DNA of 5,714 nucleotides. Origin: Phycisphaeraceae bacterium. Lineage in GTDB: Bacteria > Planctomycetota > Phycisphaerae > Phycisphaerales > Phycisphaeraceae. The stretch is from contig JAJDCV010000371.1 of assembly GCA_029260675.1 (NCBI GenBank), positions 1 through 5,714 on the forward strand, given 5' to 3'. Positions within the stretch are counted from its first letter, which is position 1; every line of letters starts with the position of its first letter. Made by a program: the position numbers and the translations under genes. The notes under the pieces were generated by a model, which saw nothing but the letters and a program-made list of their open reading frames with translations, had not been told where the DNA came from and searched no databases. This document shows positions 5,552 to 5,714 of this stretch, piece after piece.

Positions 5552-5714
5552 TCAGCAAGCCGCCGCCCGCCTGCCAGAAACCCCCCAAACCCCCAAACCG
5601 ATCACCATCAGCGCCCATGCCCCAGGCTCGGGGACCGACGCCAGAACTTCTGCGGGCGGCGGGGTGCCTGCGTTCCAGTTGCCGAGTATCGCGTTGAGGT
5701 CCGCGAGGCCGATG
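5552..5714 (-). CDS. C-terminal end of a second dockerin/PEP-CTERM secreted protein (partial, 5' end outside window)
   Basis: Reading from the right edge, 53 codons remain before a TGA at 5554-5552. They begin inside an EF-hand-like dockerin repeat (IGLADLNAILGNWN), continue through an AGTPPPAE linker, reach VPEPG at 5635-5621, a hydrophobic stretch AWALMVIGLGVWGVSG, and end in RRAAAC. The order and spacing match the end of the large gene next door almost residue for residue, so the two are paralogous at least at their 3' ends. By family knowledge the tail marks an exported protein handled by exosortase. The gene lies upstream of the large gene on the same strand, 306 bases away, too far to be confident of one operon. 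What the rest of the protein does cannot be seen. The terminal cysteine is a small oddity; such tails usually stop soon after the basic residues. Confidence 0.9.
   Translation of the reverse strand, partial: IGLADLNAILGNWNAGTPPPAEVLASVPEPGAWALMVIGLGVWGVSGRRAAAC

Overview
The window looks like chromosomal DNA of a GC-rich planctomycete, most likely of the Phycisphaerae lineage. This is inferred from the protein style: two tandem, same-strand genes for secreted proteins that both end in a dockerin-like EF-hand region followed by a VPEPG (PEP-CTERM) sorting tail. That pairing, with linkers of the ILGNWNAGTPPP type, is typical of that group. Genus or species cannot be told from the sequence.

Layout, read on the minus strand from right to left. 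(1) At 5714-5552 is the 3' end of a first dockerin/PEP-CTERM gene, cut by the window edge. (2) At 5551-5246 is a 306-base AT-richer intergenic stretch with a 7-bp hairpin, a perfect TTGACA box with a weak -10, and a strong Shine-Dalgarno site. (3) At 5245-245 is one giant gene of 1666 codons that fills almost 90% of the window. It encodes a signal peptide, an N-terminal NW module, four tandem units of 200-221 residues plus a decayed fifth, a planctomycete-type beta-rich module, a second NW module, two EF-hand-like dockerin repeats and a PEP-CTERM tail. (4) At 244-1 is a short stretch with no convincing gene. It holds hairpins, a good sigma70-like promoter pointing left, and two tandem perfect hairpins at the edge.

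Both genes probably encode exported cell-surface or matrix proteins processed by the PEP-CTERM/exosortase (EpsH-type) sorting route, with calcium-dependent dockerin folds just before the sorting tail. Enzymatic activity is not evident; the large protein looks structural or adhesive (a beta-solenoid-like repeat array). The long open frames on the plus strand and in other minus frames inside 245-5245 are shadows of the repeat gene.

The most interesting points are the two-level repeat architecture with a clean 21-residue deletion in the first unit, the near-duplicate 3' ends of the two genes including a 19-bp element after each stop codon, and the possible short transcript at the left edge. No CRISPR, transposon, tRNA or rRNA was seen.
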